DNA from: Acholoe squamosa
Taxonomy: Eukaryota; Annelida; Polychaeta; Phyllodocida; Polynoidae
DNA length: 64,000 nucleotides
NCBI GenBank assembly: GCA_949317995.1
Contig: OX439039.1
Span: forward strand, 73,046,002 to 73,110,001
Reading direction: 5' to 3'
The translations under genes were made by a program, and so were the position numbers. Positions 47,601 through 59,650 of this stretch are shown here, in pieces. Every line of letters starts with the position of its first letter. Position 1 is the stretch's first letter. Below the pieces are notes generated by a model that was not told where the DNA came from, ran no database searches, and was given only the letters and a program-made list of their open reading frames with translations.

Positions 47601-48940
47601 CCCCCTGAGCCCTGATCTCATATGGCCCGGACTGTGCTTTTTGGTTACATGTATCAGAGTGGCCCTATCCCCTGAGCTAAACAAATAAATGAAAAGCTGA
47701 GCTCATTTGAGACTGCCCTTAAACATACAATTATGGTAAATACATGGTACGCCCACTGTGTAAGGCTGACACTGTGACAGGTATAATTATACAAACTGGG
47801 CTCTTGGTAGATTACATTTACAAACATGGATACCGTAATTGCCTATATGACAGTGGCGTATCCAGGATTAGGAAAAGGAGGGGTGCGCCCTACATATTTG
47901 GGTGAATTTTGAGGGGCAAAATAAGCAAATAAAAGAACTAACTAAGAGGAGGGGGCATGAGGACCAACCCCCAACCCCTATAAATCTGTCACTGATTATA
48001 CATTCTGTATATATACGCGCCTGATCGTAAAATAGCCACTGGTTTTGAATTAGCACCAGTACTGTTTTGATGCCAGGCAGACTGACCGACAGGTGTATGC
48101 AAACCTGGATCGTACTGGTAACAGATAAGGCACTTTGTCCCAATAGTTGACCCACATACATGGCCCCTGCTGAAAAAAAGTAAGGAGGAATTTAAATGTA
48201 AACAGTGGTGGATGTAGAGGGGGCGCGGGCGGGGGGAGGGGGGGGGTGCGGGCCCCCTTTTCCCCTGTACTTAAGAGTTTACCTTACTCTTTTTACCCTA
48301 GAATTTAGCCAAAATTAGGTGCTACATGAGGGGCGCCCCCCCCCTCTTTTTAAAGTCCTGGATCGGACCCTGATAAAAGAGTTTCCCTATACATGTATAA
48401 CGTCTCTAAAATCCTGTTGCGTCTCCTTAGGTTAGGTCATTTGGACCCTTTACAATTTCGACCCTACCCTTATGGATCCTATATTTTCGGGCCCAGACGC
48501 TATAGACCCCTTGGCCCTATGACTAGTTCCCTGGGTAAAGGAAACTTTAGCCAAGTCAAATTGTGCATCCTCTTTCATGTCTATGACCTGTGCCCCTTGG
48601 CCTCGGAACCTGGTTGCCTCAGAACTCTTAGAGATGATAGCAAAGTGGACAGCATGTCGGCTTCTTCAGAATCTTCCCCGAAATCATTACCCGGGAAGTC
48701 GTAGAATAGCGAATGGCGGTGGGCTGCTGCGGCTACTCTGAGCGGGCCCAGCATAGCAGGGCTAAGGCTTGCAGTAAATCTTGTCCTGTTCTCTTAGATA
48801 CTTGCCAGTGTTTGAAGTGGGAAGACACTGCTACAACAATCATGGCTTTAAATGTCAATGTTTTCTAATTAATCATTGGCAGTTGGCTCATTCAGATAAT
48901 ATCTTCACTGTCCCTGGCCGCTGTGAGGAATGCAATAGCC
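44700..48940. other. no gene recognised; scattered degenerate repeats
   Basis: It holds short 'ATAAGGCGCA' fragments (about 45330-45390 and 45730-45780), a foldback at about 45509-45583 (GTGCATTATCC / GGATAATGCAC arms), and G-rich and C-rich tracts near 48220-48350. I found no exon with a family match. An open frame at 48393-48704 (103 aa) is not recognisable. Confidence 0.4.
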
Positions 48941-48948
48941 ATATTTAA

Positions 48949-49205
48949 ACCATTTAAGGCTGCTAATTGCATTATTCCCAATTTGGCTTTGCTTGTCATG
49001 ATGCATGAATGCAGCCCTGGCGTGTAACTTGCAAGGTCTTTAATAGACATGCATCATGCTGATCCTCCTTGGTTGAGTGTAATCGCAAAGAGTTGGCACA
49101 TTACACCATTACAGTGCTTGCGAGTTACTCGCCAGTACTGTAATAGAGTATCATGACGACAGTTCAATATTAAGCATTGAGGATAAGACACCTCTTTAAG
49201 TGTTA
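48949..49205. mobile_element. CATGATGCA hairpin element (member 5)
   Basis: It starts ACCATTTAAGGCTGC and contains TTGTCATGATGCATGAATGC and GTGCTTGCGAGTTACTCGCC, a near-palindrome typical of the family. Confidence 0.6.
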
Positions 49206-49874
49206 AGTTCCCCAATGGTTAAGTAAATAAGTGGCAAGGAACATCAAAAATAGAATACTGAAGGGCCCTGATGTAGTTTCAGCCAAAAACACCCAGTATT
49301 ATCCATTTACTCACCAAAGAAAGGTCAACTAAAACTGGTTTTGTCACTCAAGAGTCAGACACTGAAGGATGAAATTGCTGTCTCAGCTCCAGATACTCGT
49401 CGAAGAGAAGCAAGCAGTTAAAATTCATCTCATTGTTGTGCATCAATTAAGTAAGGATGAAAAAAAAGGACTCTTGTGTAACAGATAAAGATGGAAATAA
49501 CTTGGAGAGCAAACTGAATGGATGGCCAGTGTCTCAACTCGAACCAGTCTAGATACATTGTTAAGAGTCCACGAATAATACCATTTTATTCAAACCCTCA
49601 GAAAATCCCTATATTAGAAACTTGAGAAAGACTCAGAAATCTCAAGTTTCAGAAAGATTCCTGAAGACTTATAACCAGACATCTACTGGAACATGCAGAC
49701 CAGAGGCATGTTTGAAACAATGCAGAGGGGAGATATTTATAGTTATACATACTGGTGACCCTTCAATAAGATAGACATGGCGGCCATAGTATGAGATAGA
49801 CACAGATAGTGTCATCTCAGTTAGTCCTGCTCATTCCTGACATGGTGCAGATATATCGGTTAGGGGCCTTCCAT

Positions 49875-50091
49875 AAATGATGCCACGCGGCAGGACGGAG
49901 TGAGGGGGGGTGGGGCTCCATGGCTCCTATACTGACTTCGCGGGATTATCAGCCAATGAAATAATCCCAACTCTTCACTGCGGGCCTCTCCTGGGGCAGG
50001 TGGTACCCATCTGATAACTGTTATCAATGATAACCACTGGTAACCAGCTTCAACAATGGCCGCACCCATTGGACAATCCGCCACCTCGGTA
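49875..50091. mobile_element. partial copy of the 34.8-kb foldback element
   Basis: The right arm ACAATGGCCGCACCCATTGG then ACAATCCGCCACCTCGGTA matches the arm of 34794-35082 (inverted). 'GTACCCATCTGATAACTGTTATCA' and 'TCAGCCAATGA' match its interior. The left arm is not clear. Confidence 0.65.
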
Positions 50092-50902
50092 TGCGTTTCT
50101 GTTGAAAAGTGTGGTGAAGGGGGACGGGGTCAAATAGCCATGATATCATTTATAGATGCCCCCACCTACCAATATGTCCCTCAGAGTCGGTAGTTCTGCA
50201 GACTGGGATGAATCTGTAGGGGGCAGTGTCTCTGCACTAGACAGTATTAGGATTAGTGATATGTGTAAAGATCATTTACAGGAAGAGTCGGTAGGTACTC
50301 TTTCAGACCAAGAGCCAGACTAGACAGTCTGCAAGAGCTGTCAGCTGAACATTGACAGTATATGCTTATAAATAATTATCACAGGTAGTCTCATATGACT
50401 ATAAGTTCTCAGAATAGTGGTGCTTATTTTCCTGGTAAAAAGAATTGTGATTTCTCCCGTTAAATTGTTGCAACAAACTGACCAAAATTATAAGATTTGA
50501 CAGGTGAGTGGCATATCTGGGGTGAAGAAGGTGCAGCGATACCATTCTGGTAACATCTGCGTGTGTTGCAAGCTGGCCCCTCCTCGACAACTACCATCGG
50601 TCGTTACTGGCTTACAGGGACTTTGGAGATAAAGTAGTTCTGCCCACTAGTTGCTGTAGTAATATCATGTAGGCAGGTATCATGCGTAGTAATATTCCCC
50701 TCTAAATGGGGACCCATAATGCCTAAACGCAAGAGTATTCCCTAGAATGCGGCTCGCAGCGAGGTTGGCTGTGTTGCTGTAAATGTGGGTGTGGGCCTGT
50801 CCTTGACCAGCATGACACGGCTAGAGACGTGGACCCCCCCCCCCCCCTACACACACCCAATTGAGATGGACTTATCTATATATAAGGGCTCTCTAGAACT
50901 TA

Positions 50903-51189
50903 GGGAGTGATCATTTTTTAACAACATGGGGGGGCGGTGGGTTTGAGGGGGGGTCAGAATTTTTTCAACCCCTGACCGGGGGGGTCAGAATCTTTTTCAA
51001 TACCTCTGATGGGGGGGGGGGTCAAAATAATTTCACCTGTTTTCAGTGGAAAACCCTGCGCATTACTATAGGCTAAAAGGGGACATTCGCGCGTGATTTT
51101 TGTCCCTTATGGGGGGGTCGAAATTTTTTTCGCGCGTCCGCACGCAAACCCACCAGCCCCCCCCCTGTTATTAAAAAATGATCACTCCC
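50903..51189. mobile_element. TTA-flanked MITE with poly-G/poly-C interior (287 bp)
   Basis: Ends GGGAGTGATCATTTTTTAAC and its inverted copy are perfect over at least 16 bp. TTA flanks both sides (50900-50902 and 51190-51192), a TWA-type target duplication. The interior has several GGGGGGG runs and 'TTTTTTTCGCGCGT'. A second member lies at 59231-59550. Confidence 0.85.
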
Positions 51190-51348
51190 TTATGTCCTTT
51201 TGTCTGTGTGACTGCAGCCTATAATTATGATAAAATTGCCATTGCTGTTTTCATGTATAACAAGGAAAACCACAGCATTGCTACATTCCCAATCAGCACA
51301 ATGCACCTAAGCACCTAATGGAGGCATTGAAGCATCATGCCTCCTTAA

Positions 51349-51467
51349 ACCATTTAAGGGCTGCAGAGTGAATTAATGCACAATGCTCAGTGGTCTTCAT
51401 TAATGCAGCCTCGGCGAGCAACTCAGCAAGGCGGCAATAAAGCATAGTGTAAGCCTTAAGGGATTAA
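51349..51467. mobile_element. CATGATGCA hairpin element (member 6)
   Basis: It starts AACCATTTAAGGGCTGCAGAG and ends near GCCTTAAGGGATTAAT, with CCTCGGCGAGCAACTC inside. Another fragment ends at about 51595 (CATGCTGCCCTTAAAGGGCC). Confidence 0.6.
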
Positions 51468-51599
51468 TACAGACCTGTAGGCTTGACCAGCATGACGCGG
51501 CCAGCAATGTAGTTCACATTCACTGCATTGTTGCATCGTGCTGCACAAAAGAGCATGAAAATAAAAAAATAAAAAACATGCTGCCCTTAAAGGGCCAAG

Positions 51600-52750
51600 A
51601 GATCCAAGAAGATGACTGTGGCGGCGATGATGCTAGTAATAGAGAGGGGCAGCCTGGTGCTTATACCTATGGACAGGCCCCACAGGGAGTGAGTATAAGA
51701 TTGGTGGGTGGGGGGGTAGGATCGCTTACCTGTGTGTGTCTGTGTCTGCTAAATACAAAATCAATACCGTACACTAGCACCTCCCCCCCCCCCTCCACCT
51801 CTCTCCCTTTTTTCCACCCCTGGTGCCACCCCACCTACCACATAGGGACGCAGCGGGGGAGGTGACTAGCGTGATCCACACCTATCCTACACCTTCGTAC
51901 TGCTCACATACACATGGAGAGAGACACAGAGAGTATCTTCTCCAATTACTCTGGTTTTTTTTTTAAACAATAAGGAGTGGTATCATTTTCTGTGCGATAT
52001 GTTTAATTATGGGGTATTTTCATAATTGTTCGGAATCAGTAAAGCCTAAGGAAGGTGGTAATGCTGAGATGCCGTTCTAAGAAGGGCTGTTTTGATACTG
52101 GCGATTACTTTAAAATTCATTTATGTAAAACCCGTAGCCTAAAGACCATTTCAGACTCGGGCAGCCTGAACTCAGGGTGCGGGTTGCAAGAAGGGTTTGA
52201 CACAGAACACTACTAAACATGAAATTTACAGGTGCACTTTGTAGCTCAAGTATTCCAAAGTTTGTGGTGTGTCTTATAAGCAGTGTAGTTCTGAGTTAGC
52301 CGCTGCATGTATTGATGACAAATGATCAGGGCCATATAGGGCCGCTAAAAGCAGGGATGAAAGTCTTCAGGTTTTATCAGGATTTCCCGATTTGTGAAAA
52401 TTGTTAACTACATGTATTTTCCTTATATGAGTGGTAAGTAGGGCTGTTTGGAAAAATAGAAGGCTTTTTTGTCAAGTAAATGTATGGCTTCCTGATTTTT
52501 GTCCATGCCTGACTTACATCCCTGTAAAAGACAAATAGTATCATACCCAGGACAGGAGAAAATTAGTCGAACTGAGACCAACAATATGGCTGGTTTTCTA
52601 ATTAACTTAACACGGCATGATTCTGAACCCAAAGCTATGTGTTTCTGAGAAAGAACTCCTACACTGAAAGAAGCTGAAACATATAGCCTATAGATCTATA
52701 CTTCACATCACGGCATAGGGCCCTAAGCTTTAACCATCCATGAACCGCAT
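51600..52750. other. no gene recognised
   Basis: Poly-C and poly-G tracts (about 51700 and 51780) and AT-rich sequence. No splice-bounded exon or named element was identified. Confidence 0.35.
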
Positions 52751-52946
52751 AGTACATGTACTTGGGAGTAGGCGCACTTAGGCTGCATTGATACATCATG
52801 CGGACCCTTACAGGGTTGATACACTCACAAATGGTTGGCATGATGTGCGAGTGTAGTGCTGGTGAGTTACTCACCAGTGCGCTGAGATAAAATCAAGACG
52901 ACAAATGATCATGAACCATTAACCATCATGCGGCCCTAAACATCCT

Positions 52947-53158
52947 AACCCTTTAAGGGCCGCTGATGCAGGAGTGTGTCATGCCCATTGATTGTCATGA
53001 TGCACCAATGAAGTGCTGGCGAGACTGCTCACCGGCACTTCAGTGAAACGTCATTCTGACCCTCCGGGAGTACGATGCTTGAATGCAGCCCTGGCGAGTT
53101 ACTCGCCAGGCCTGCATTCATGCATCGTGATCGACGATTAGCGGCCCTTAAAGGGATA
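52947..53158. mobile_element. CATGATGCA hairpin element (member 7), well bounded
   Basis: Ends AACCCTTTAAGGGCCGC and GCGGCCCTTAAAGGGAT are inverted repeats. Inside are two tandem hairpins. One is built on CACCAATGAAGTGCTGGCGA with a mirrored CCGGCACTTCAGTG arm. The other is TGCAGCCCTGGCGAGT-TACTCGCCAGG-CCTGCA. A related fragment precedes it at about 52780-52930. Confidence 0.78.
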
Positions 53159-53337
53159 ACACTGGAAGCTGCACCCAAACTAGCCCTATCTGTAGCAGTG
53201 ACTACCTGTATCAGCTGCTCGTCCTGCAGGCTATAACTGCCTATCTCTGCACCACAGACTGGGGTCGTGACGACATGTGGTTTGTAACTGTCATCTCTCT
53301 CTGCTTCATGCAGCTCTTTGTGGCCATGGAACTTGAC

Positions 53338-53480
53338 GATTTAACCATTTAAGGGCAGAATTATGCATAAAAAATTCATCTTCCTTGGTCACCATGATGC
53401 ACCAATGCAGTGCTGGTGAGTCAATTACTCCAGCACTGCACTAGTCCATCCATCATACTAATCCTTCAGGATCAGCCCAT
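53338..53480. mobile_element. CATGATGCA hairpin element (member 8)
   Basis: It starts TTTAACCATTTAAGGGCAG and contains CACCATGATGCACCAATGCAG then TGCTGGTGAGTCAATTACTCCAGCACTGCA arms. The right end is decayed. Confidence 0.55.
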
Positions 53481-53675
53481 TTGTTCCGCATGATTTCAGC
53501 CTGTCACTCACTTCATAGCAGTTTAATAAACTATACCCTTTGGCATCATAATGCATGAATTCAGCCCTCGCGTGAAACTCATCAAGGATGCATTTTACTT
53601 ACTCAACAGGTTCAATACGCTTCAAAATACAATGTATGATACGCCAGCACAGCACCAGTGGGCAATTGTGAAAGC

Positions 53676-54010
53676 AGAGGCATAGGAAGAAAATCTTCAT
53701 TGGGGGGGGGGGGCAGCGGGTCCCCACCATGGCCACCTTGTATTGTCAACTCAAGCGCAATAGCACCTCATAAAATTTGTATAAAAATGTAATTTTTGAT
53801 GAATTTTAGATCTCATTTTAGGCTCAGGCCCCCATTTTCCCTATCCCATTACTGTATCAATCTACTTTGATAATGCAAAGATTTAGCTTCTAGTTCAATC
53901 CATAATGAATTCTTGACAAATTTTGGGGGGCCCAGACATACTCAGGCCCCACCTGCTTTATGATTGGGAGGGCCCAGGCCCCCCTGCCCCCCCCTTTTCC
54001 TACGCCCCTG
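53676..54010. mobile_element. GGCGTAGGAAGAAA-class G-rich element
   Basis: Left arm AGAGGCATAGGAAGAAAATC followed by a 12-G run, and right arm CCCCCCCCTTTTCCTACGCCCCT, are inverted repeats with mismatches. A shorter copy lies at 57139-57288. Confidence 0.65.
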
Positions 54011-54049
54011 GAAAGTGAAGTAATGCGTCACGACTTGAATATAAATGCA

Positions 54050-54840
54050 AAGGTTTCTCTCCAGCCCTAAAGAGTTATCTGTAAAGTGGCTATTTCCTGT
54101 CTCTGTGCGTGACAGGCGTGTATCTGTGATTTTTTTTTCCTTGTATTAACTTCCTCAAAGAACACCTTCCAGAAAGGTGTGAGCCCCATTTTCTCTCTTC
54201 AAATACAGCTGTGTGAGAATCAGGCAAAAAATCATGCTGTTTATTTTCAAAATTCAAAATGTGAAGTACATGGTGAATGTTCAGTCATATTGGGTCTATG
54301 TAAAACTGCTAAACCTCATGGCTGTAGAATGACCATGTTAACAATGAATTCTGGTAAATAGAAATATCGTTATATGGAATAAATACGAATATAGTCAGCT
54401 GTTGATGACATGGGGTCCGATTTCTCTTTACTTGTTTAGTAGCAGCCCATATTGTAACTTGCTGCACGTTATGAATTATGCCCAGTGCCTACTTACATTA
54501 AAAGGCTGAGAGCTTTTAGTAGGAGTCGTGTCAACCTCTGACATATCCATGTGCCATTGTCTCGTTGCCTTAGTACAACAAGGTTGTAACTGCATTTTTG
54601 CAGAAGAGGCAATAGAAGTGTTCCAATTACTATGGCACCAGATTGACACAACAATATTGCATTGATGCCTGTGTGCACACATAGACAAAGCTTCAGTAAT
54701 TTCATAGTAGATAGATAAGGGTCAATATAAGAAGAGATCAGGAACTCAGGTTTGCCAAAATGTCAGTTACAACCTTGTTGTATTGAGTCGAGGGTGTGTC
54801 CAGATGCCGCTGACAGCAACTTTACCGATAACAGCAGCAT
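54050..54840. other. no gene recognised
   Basis: Short inverted homology exists between TACAACAAGGTTGTAACTGCA (about 54575) and GTTACAACCTTGTTGTATTG (about 54766). Nothing coding was identified. Confidence 0.35.
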
Positions 54841-55057
54841 ACACCTGTTGTTAACCGTTGAAGTGCCACATTCTGCATTAAAGCATCATGCACATTCTTT
54901 CGTCCTGAAGAAGAAAAGTAGCCCTACCTGTCAATGCCACATCCCTGCATCATTCCTACCCTACAGGCTTGATACCCTCCCAAAGGATCAGATGATAAAT
55001 GAATACAGCCCTGCTACACTGTACTCTCCAGTGCTGCATTCATGTATCAAATATGAC

Positions 55058-55320
55058 TACCGTATTCATTCTAATAAGCGCACATGCTCTAATAAGCGCA
55101 CACCCCACCTTTTGGACCTCAAATCATGCAAATGCAGTGCAATAACAGATTTTGAGGGCAAAAACAACGATTTTGAGTGCAAAAACAACGATTTTGAGTG
55201 CAAAAACAATCATTTTTAGGCTTTAGGGGGTGCGCTTATTAGAATTAATTTTGTATTGATGTTTTAAGCATCTAACAATTAAATTTCCGCACATGTGCGC
55301 TTATTAGAATGAATACGGTA
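55058..55320. mobile_element. 'AATAAGCGCAC' MITE nested in a hairpin element
   Basis: The 26-bp ends, TACCGTATTCATTCTAATAA then GCGCAC, are perfect inverted repeats. A tandem run of a 21-bp unit based on TTTTGAGTGCAAAAACAACG lies at 55149-55214. Flanks on both sides (GCTGCATTCATGTATCAAATATGAC, then CGGCATGATGCATGAATATAG) belong to the CATGATGCA family, so this MITE probably inserted into a member of it. Confidence 0.85.
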
Positions 55321-56332
55321 ATCAAGTATATATCGGCATGATGCATGAATATAGTCCTGGCGAGTTACTTACTAGGGGGGGCTGCATTCATGGATCATAA
55401 CGACCACTGAGCATGATGCATTATTGCATCAGTGACCCTTAAGTGTTTAAAATAGTATGCTGCCTTTTAACCACACAAAAGGTGTGTACCTGTTGTAAAC
55501 CTTTGTCTGACATGTTGTACAGGTTCCTTCTAACCAGACGCTTAATTGATATAACCCGAGTAGGCCATTGAACTATATCACCTGGTGTGAATAGGCCTCC
55601 AGTAGCCAGGCAAGTCTGTATCGGCTGCAGGGGATGGATAAATTGCTCATATCTCTACCATTAAATAGCTTTAACCACGAAAGTGGACTCCCAGGTTATG
55701 GAATTAAACCTTAAAAGAGCAGAGAATGCACAGTCATTTCATGTTCGCTGCCATTTTGAATTCTCGCTAAATGAATGCAAGACTAGCAAGAATTGCTTGC
55801 GCTAATGTCCGATTGATACACTGTCAATCGGTGTACATAATGCTGAGTCCCATGCTAGCGCTGCGAATCTTTATCATGACAAGTATAGACTATATGCACA
55901 TGAATAGCGAAGTGTCTGTCAAGGCTTAAATAACATCCTGTCCGTATAAATGGAGTTCTTCCGGCGACGACCACAAAGCATTAGTCAGGTTCTATAAGGT
56001 ACAGCTATTAGCTCGGATGTGGCTAGTTTTTAGAGGAAAATATACATATGACAGCTTGATAGAAGTAGGATTGTAGGTCATAAAGAATCAGGTGTGGTAG
56101 GATGGTAGCTGAGTGGTACCTGTGTATTGGTGGAAGTAGAATCACACAGACTTTGACACTTAACCCTTTAAGGAACACATAGTGCATTACTACTTTTGGT
56201 CGACCAGCTACCCATTGGTCAGGTTCTGCAGCCATAATGAGTGAACTTGCCAGGGCTACATGATTATGGAACTTAATTTCCACCGACCTAAGCCCTTTTC
56301 ACAGGGCCAAAGGTCAAAGCCTGGGAGTTAAT

Positions 56333-56583
56333 AACCGTTTGAGGGCTGCTGATGCATTAATGCATCATGCCCATTAGTCAGCATGATGCACCAATGGCGA
56401 GCAGTCTCACAAGCATTTCATTGGAGCATCATGCTGACCCTCCGGGAGTTTATGTATCGACCCCATAGGGTCGTCATGATGCCCCAATAAAGTGCTGGCG
56501 AGCAGTCCCGCCAGCACTTCATTGTTGCATCATGACGACCAATGGGCATGATGCACTCCTGCATCAGCGGCCTTTAAAGGGTT
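56333..56583. mobile_element. CATGATGCA hairpin element (reference copy, 251 bp)
   Basis: Ends AACCGTTTGAGGGCTGCTGATGCA and TGCATCAGCGGCCTTTAAAGGGTT are inverted repeats. Two inner modules carry CAGCATGATGCACCAATG and GAAGTGCTGGCGAGCAGTCCCGCCAGCACTTC, the latter a near-perfect stem with a short loop. A central TCGACCCCATAGGGTCG is also palindromic. It encodes no protein. The single strand should fold into a multi-branched structure. Confidence 0.8.
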
Positions 56584-57138
56584 AAAGGTCAGAGTTTCGT
56601 AGAGGAGAGCACTTAAGTATTTCCATGAGTTACATAAGTAACACATTCAGGTGCTAAAGGTAATATTCCGACCTAGCGGAATACATTATTGACCAATGAG
56701 AAAATTCCTTTCATTCAGTGCAGACTTTTCAGGGTGCATTACATAACACCTGGAACCCATCAGCTGGCTGTTAATAGTCCTTATCTCGCAAGGTATTAGC
56801 TTCAGCAGGGGTCGACCCACTAAGGAACACGCTAACCGGGAATAAACACAGACATGTGATGTGAAGATTACATTGAACACTTCTGTGCATTAATAGAGGA
56901 GCTATTATCCTTTACGGATTTCATAGTTCTTTAATAGAGTGTGCATAGGTCTGTTAGAGGTTAGATATTATGGTACCGTGTATTAACGGGGGATATAGGA
57001 CAAAATGATCTCGATAGCCCTGTAATATGTGCACTGGGGAAATGCATCCTGGCTCGGGGGGCGAGCATAAAAACAAGGGAATTTAAAATAGAAATTTTAA
57101 TGGGGGGGGGGGGGGGCTGCAGAAAGGATAGTCCATTT

Positions 57139-57288
57139 AGGGGCGTAGGAAGAAAACTTTTATTGGGGGGGCCCAGGGGTCTCGGTTGGGGGGCCTGCTA
57201 TATTTTTATATAGGCTTGTATAGGGAACCTCCTCATTATTGGGGGGGGCCCAGCCCCCCTGCCCCCCCCCCCCCTTTCCTACGCCCCT
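57139..57288. mobile_element. GGCGTAGGAAGAAA-class G-rich element, short copy
   Basis: Ends AGGGGCGTAGGAAGAAAAC and CCTTTCCTACGCCCCT are inverted repeats. The interior holds poly-G and poly-C tracts. It pairs with 53676-54010. Confidence 0.72.
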
Positions 57289-57828
57289 GTCCATTAGAGG
57301 CTGCAAGAGGTATCCTTTCTGCTCATGATTACATGTCAGCTGCTATTATACAGTAGCTAACATACAATGCTGGTGCCTTGTCATGCATTAATGGGTGTGG
57401 CCACCACCACTTTTAGCCCTTCAATGGCAGCATATTTCTGGGTACTTTCTTTCAAGATGCATGAATACAGAATCAGTGATCAACTCACCTGTGCTGTCTC
57501 TGTTGCAATCATGCATTATGCTGACAACATAAGGGTATATAGTACTGAAACTGGAGGTCTGTGGGATGAACCCATGGAATATGAATTAAGACAACCCCGA
57601 TTAAAGGGTTAATTACTATACTGTCCTAGAAGATGTACTCATCCCAGTCCTCAATAAAACCCTGCATATAAGGGGATTCTCATGTATAAGGCGCACCCTG
57701 AGTTGAAAAGAATGCTATAAGCCATACCTGAAGCCTGAAAAGGTTGTCATTCCTTATTATAATCTATATAATGCAAAACCCCTCATATAAGCCGACCCTG
57801 AGTTGGGTTTTAAGGTGCTCATTCTTAC

Positions 57829-58918
57829 TATAGCTTGTAGCAGCAAGTTGGGAACCTGAGTGTTTTCCACTTTTGGAGGCAGCTGTGCATGTAAAATGCC
57901 TTCATTCAAGCAACATTTTTGCATATGCTGCAGAAGACAAGTCTTGTGTATGATTCTATCTCAAAAATCATAACAAAATATGAAAATAGAATCATTTGCT
58001 ATGCATTATTCCCTCATAATACATGTCAGACTAGACAAAATGCCCTCTGTAGGGTCCATACGGGCTGGAAAAGCACCATTTTTGTAAATGTCTTTATCAT
58101 TTTCAAGATAAGAATATTTGAAGACCTGAACAATATGAACAGGTCCATGGTGCAAAACCCTTTTGTTTCTATTAAATTCCATCATCAATTGTTGTTTTGA
58201 CCTGATGACCCATTGAAAACCATATTGAAATGCTATTAGAACCCCACATTAGGCATGTGAGGCCTATTATGATGCACTATTGAGCTATTTAGCAACAAAA
58301 GCGTTGTTGGCACCAAAGACTAGAATCATAAGATGTGGCTAATTCTTCTCACACTTATTGTATCACTTGGATATTTCACATGCCTTTGAAGATGATGAAG
58401 TAGAACATAAAAATGGATAATTCTGGTATCAGTGGGTGATCACACGTCCATATATGGTGATCTATATGGTACTACATCAAAAACCAAGCAGAAATTTTGC
58501 TGAAAATCACAGTTTTTGCAAACTAATAAAAATCACATGTTCCCCATAGTGTTATGAGCCACCATAGGTAGGAAAAAAAGCATACACATTCATAAACTTG
58601 ATGGGTCAGTATTATGCACTATCTATGAAAAACTGATGGTTAGAATATTTTTTCACAAAATATATAGGGCCAAACTTTGAAAAACAGCATTTTTTTTAAA
58701 CTAATGATTTTTAAATTTATAATTTGTACTTCAGTGGTAAACTTTGCACTATATTAATGTAATACTATCTACCCTGGCCTGAAAGCAATGAGTTTCATCT
58801 TTCACTTGCTGCAAATATTGTGTAAATCGGATAATTTTTGGCTAAACTACAGCATTTCTTAGTGAAAATTCAGGAAAAGCTAAGTTTTAGGTTCCCAACT
58901 TGCTGCATCGAGCTATAG
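57829..58918. mobile_element. 1.09-kb inverted-repeat element
   Basis: Left CTATAGCTTGTAGCAGCAAG then TTGGGAACCT, and right AGGTTCCCAACTTGCTGC then ATCGAGCTATAG, are about 30-bp inverted repeats with a few mismatches. The interior is AT-rich and includes a 93-codon open frame (57919-58200) that I do not recognise, so no transposase can be called. Confidence 0.7.
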
Positions 58919-59194
58919 GAGAGTGCCAGTTTTGCTGATACATGAACACTATGCTAACCATCAGTGAGCTGCACTTAAGTCACCTCTTGAACCCCAACGA
59001 CGCCCCACACCTGCACGTGAATTTACCGTGTAACAAATTACACTGTCACTCATTGATACTCGTCATACACAGGTGCTGCAAAATAGGACTCGTGACTAAT
59101 GATAAGATTGGACCCAATCTATAATAATCTATTATCAGCATCGAGTTGAAATTTGGCAGTGACTGCCCACTAACTTGAGCCACACTCTTAATCC

Positions 59195-59650
59195 TTTAAG
59201 GGCCATATGATGGAGCAGAGCCAAAGGTTAGGGAGTGGTCATTATTTATCAACAGGGGGGGAGGGTGGGTTTGAGGGGGGGGCGTAAAATTTTCAGACCC
59301 CTCCCGAGGGGGGGCTAAAAAAATTTTGACCCCTCTTGAGGGGGGGGGGCTAAAAATATTCACCCTCTTTTTAGCAAAAAAGCCCGCGCGCTACTATAGA
59401 TCAAAGAGGGACGCGAAAACTCTCCGCGCCTCCAGCGCGGGGGGGGGGGGACAAACAATTTTGACTGCCATCGAGGGGGGGACGTAAAAAAATTCCACGC
59501 GTCTGTGCGAAAACCCACCACCCCCCTGTTGATAAATAATGACCACTACCTTAGTTCCTTTGTGTTAGTGATGCATCGATGCATCACTGGCAACATAGTG
59601 ATTCTTCAGGAGTGCATCAATCCCATAGGGTTTGGTATGATGCATGAATG
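59195..59650. mobile_element. CATGATGCA hairpin element split by a G-rich MITE
   Basis: TCCTTTAAGGGCCATATGATGGAGC precedes the MITE at 59231. After 59553, 'GTGATGCATCGATGCATCAC' and 'GGTATGATGCATGAATGCAG' continue the hairpin pattern, which suggests an insertion into an older member. The far end is unclear. Confidence 0.5.
59231..59550. mobile_element. TTA-flanked G-rich MITE, second member (320 bp)
   Basis: It starts GGGAGTGGTCATTATTTATC and ends GATAAATAATGACCACTACC (one mismatch to the inverted end). TTA lies at 59228-59230 and 59551-59553. The same family as 50903-51189 by ends, poly-G runs and the 'CGCGCGCTACTATAGATCAAA' versus 'GCGCATTACTATAGGCTAAA' interior. Confidence 0.83.

Noticed and set aside
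54752-55219. Longest single frame (155 codons), with a repeated FECKNN motif
   Set aside because: Its end is the 21-bp tandem repeat inside the MITE at 55058. The start is in hairpin-family sequence, and there is no domain match.
53320-56583. Repeated CATGATGCA units as a possible CRISPR-like or regular spaced array
   Set aside because: Spacing and orientation vary, units are inverted within hairpins, and the surrounding genes are animal, so a CRISPR array is excluded.
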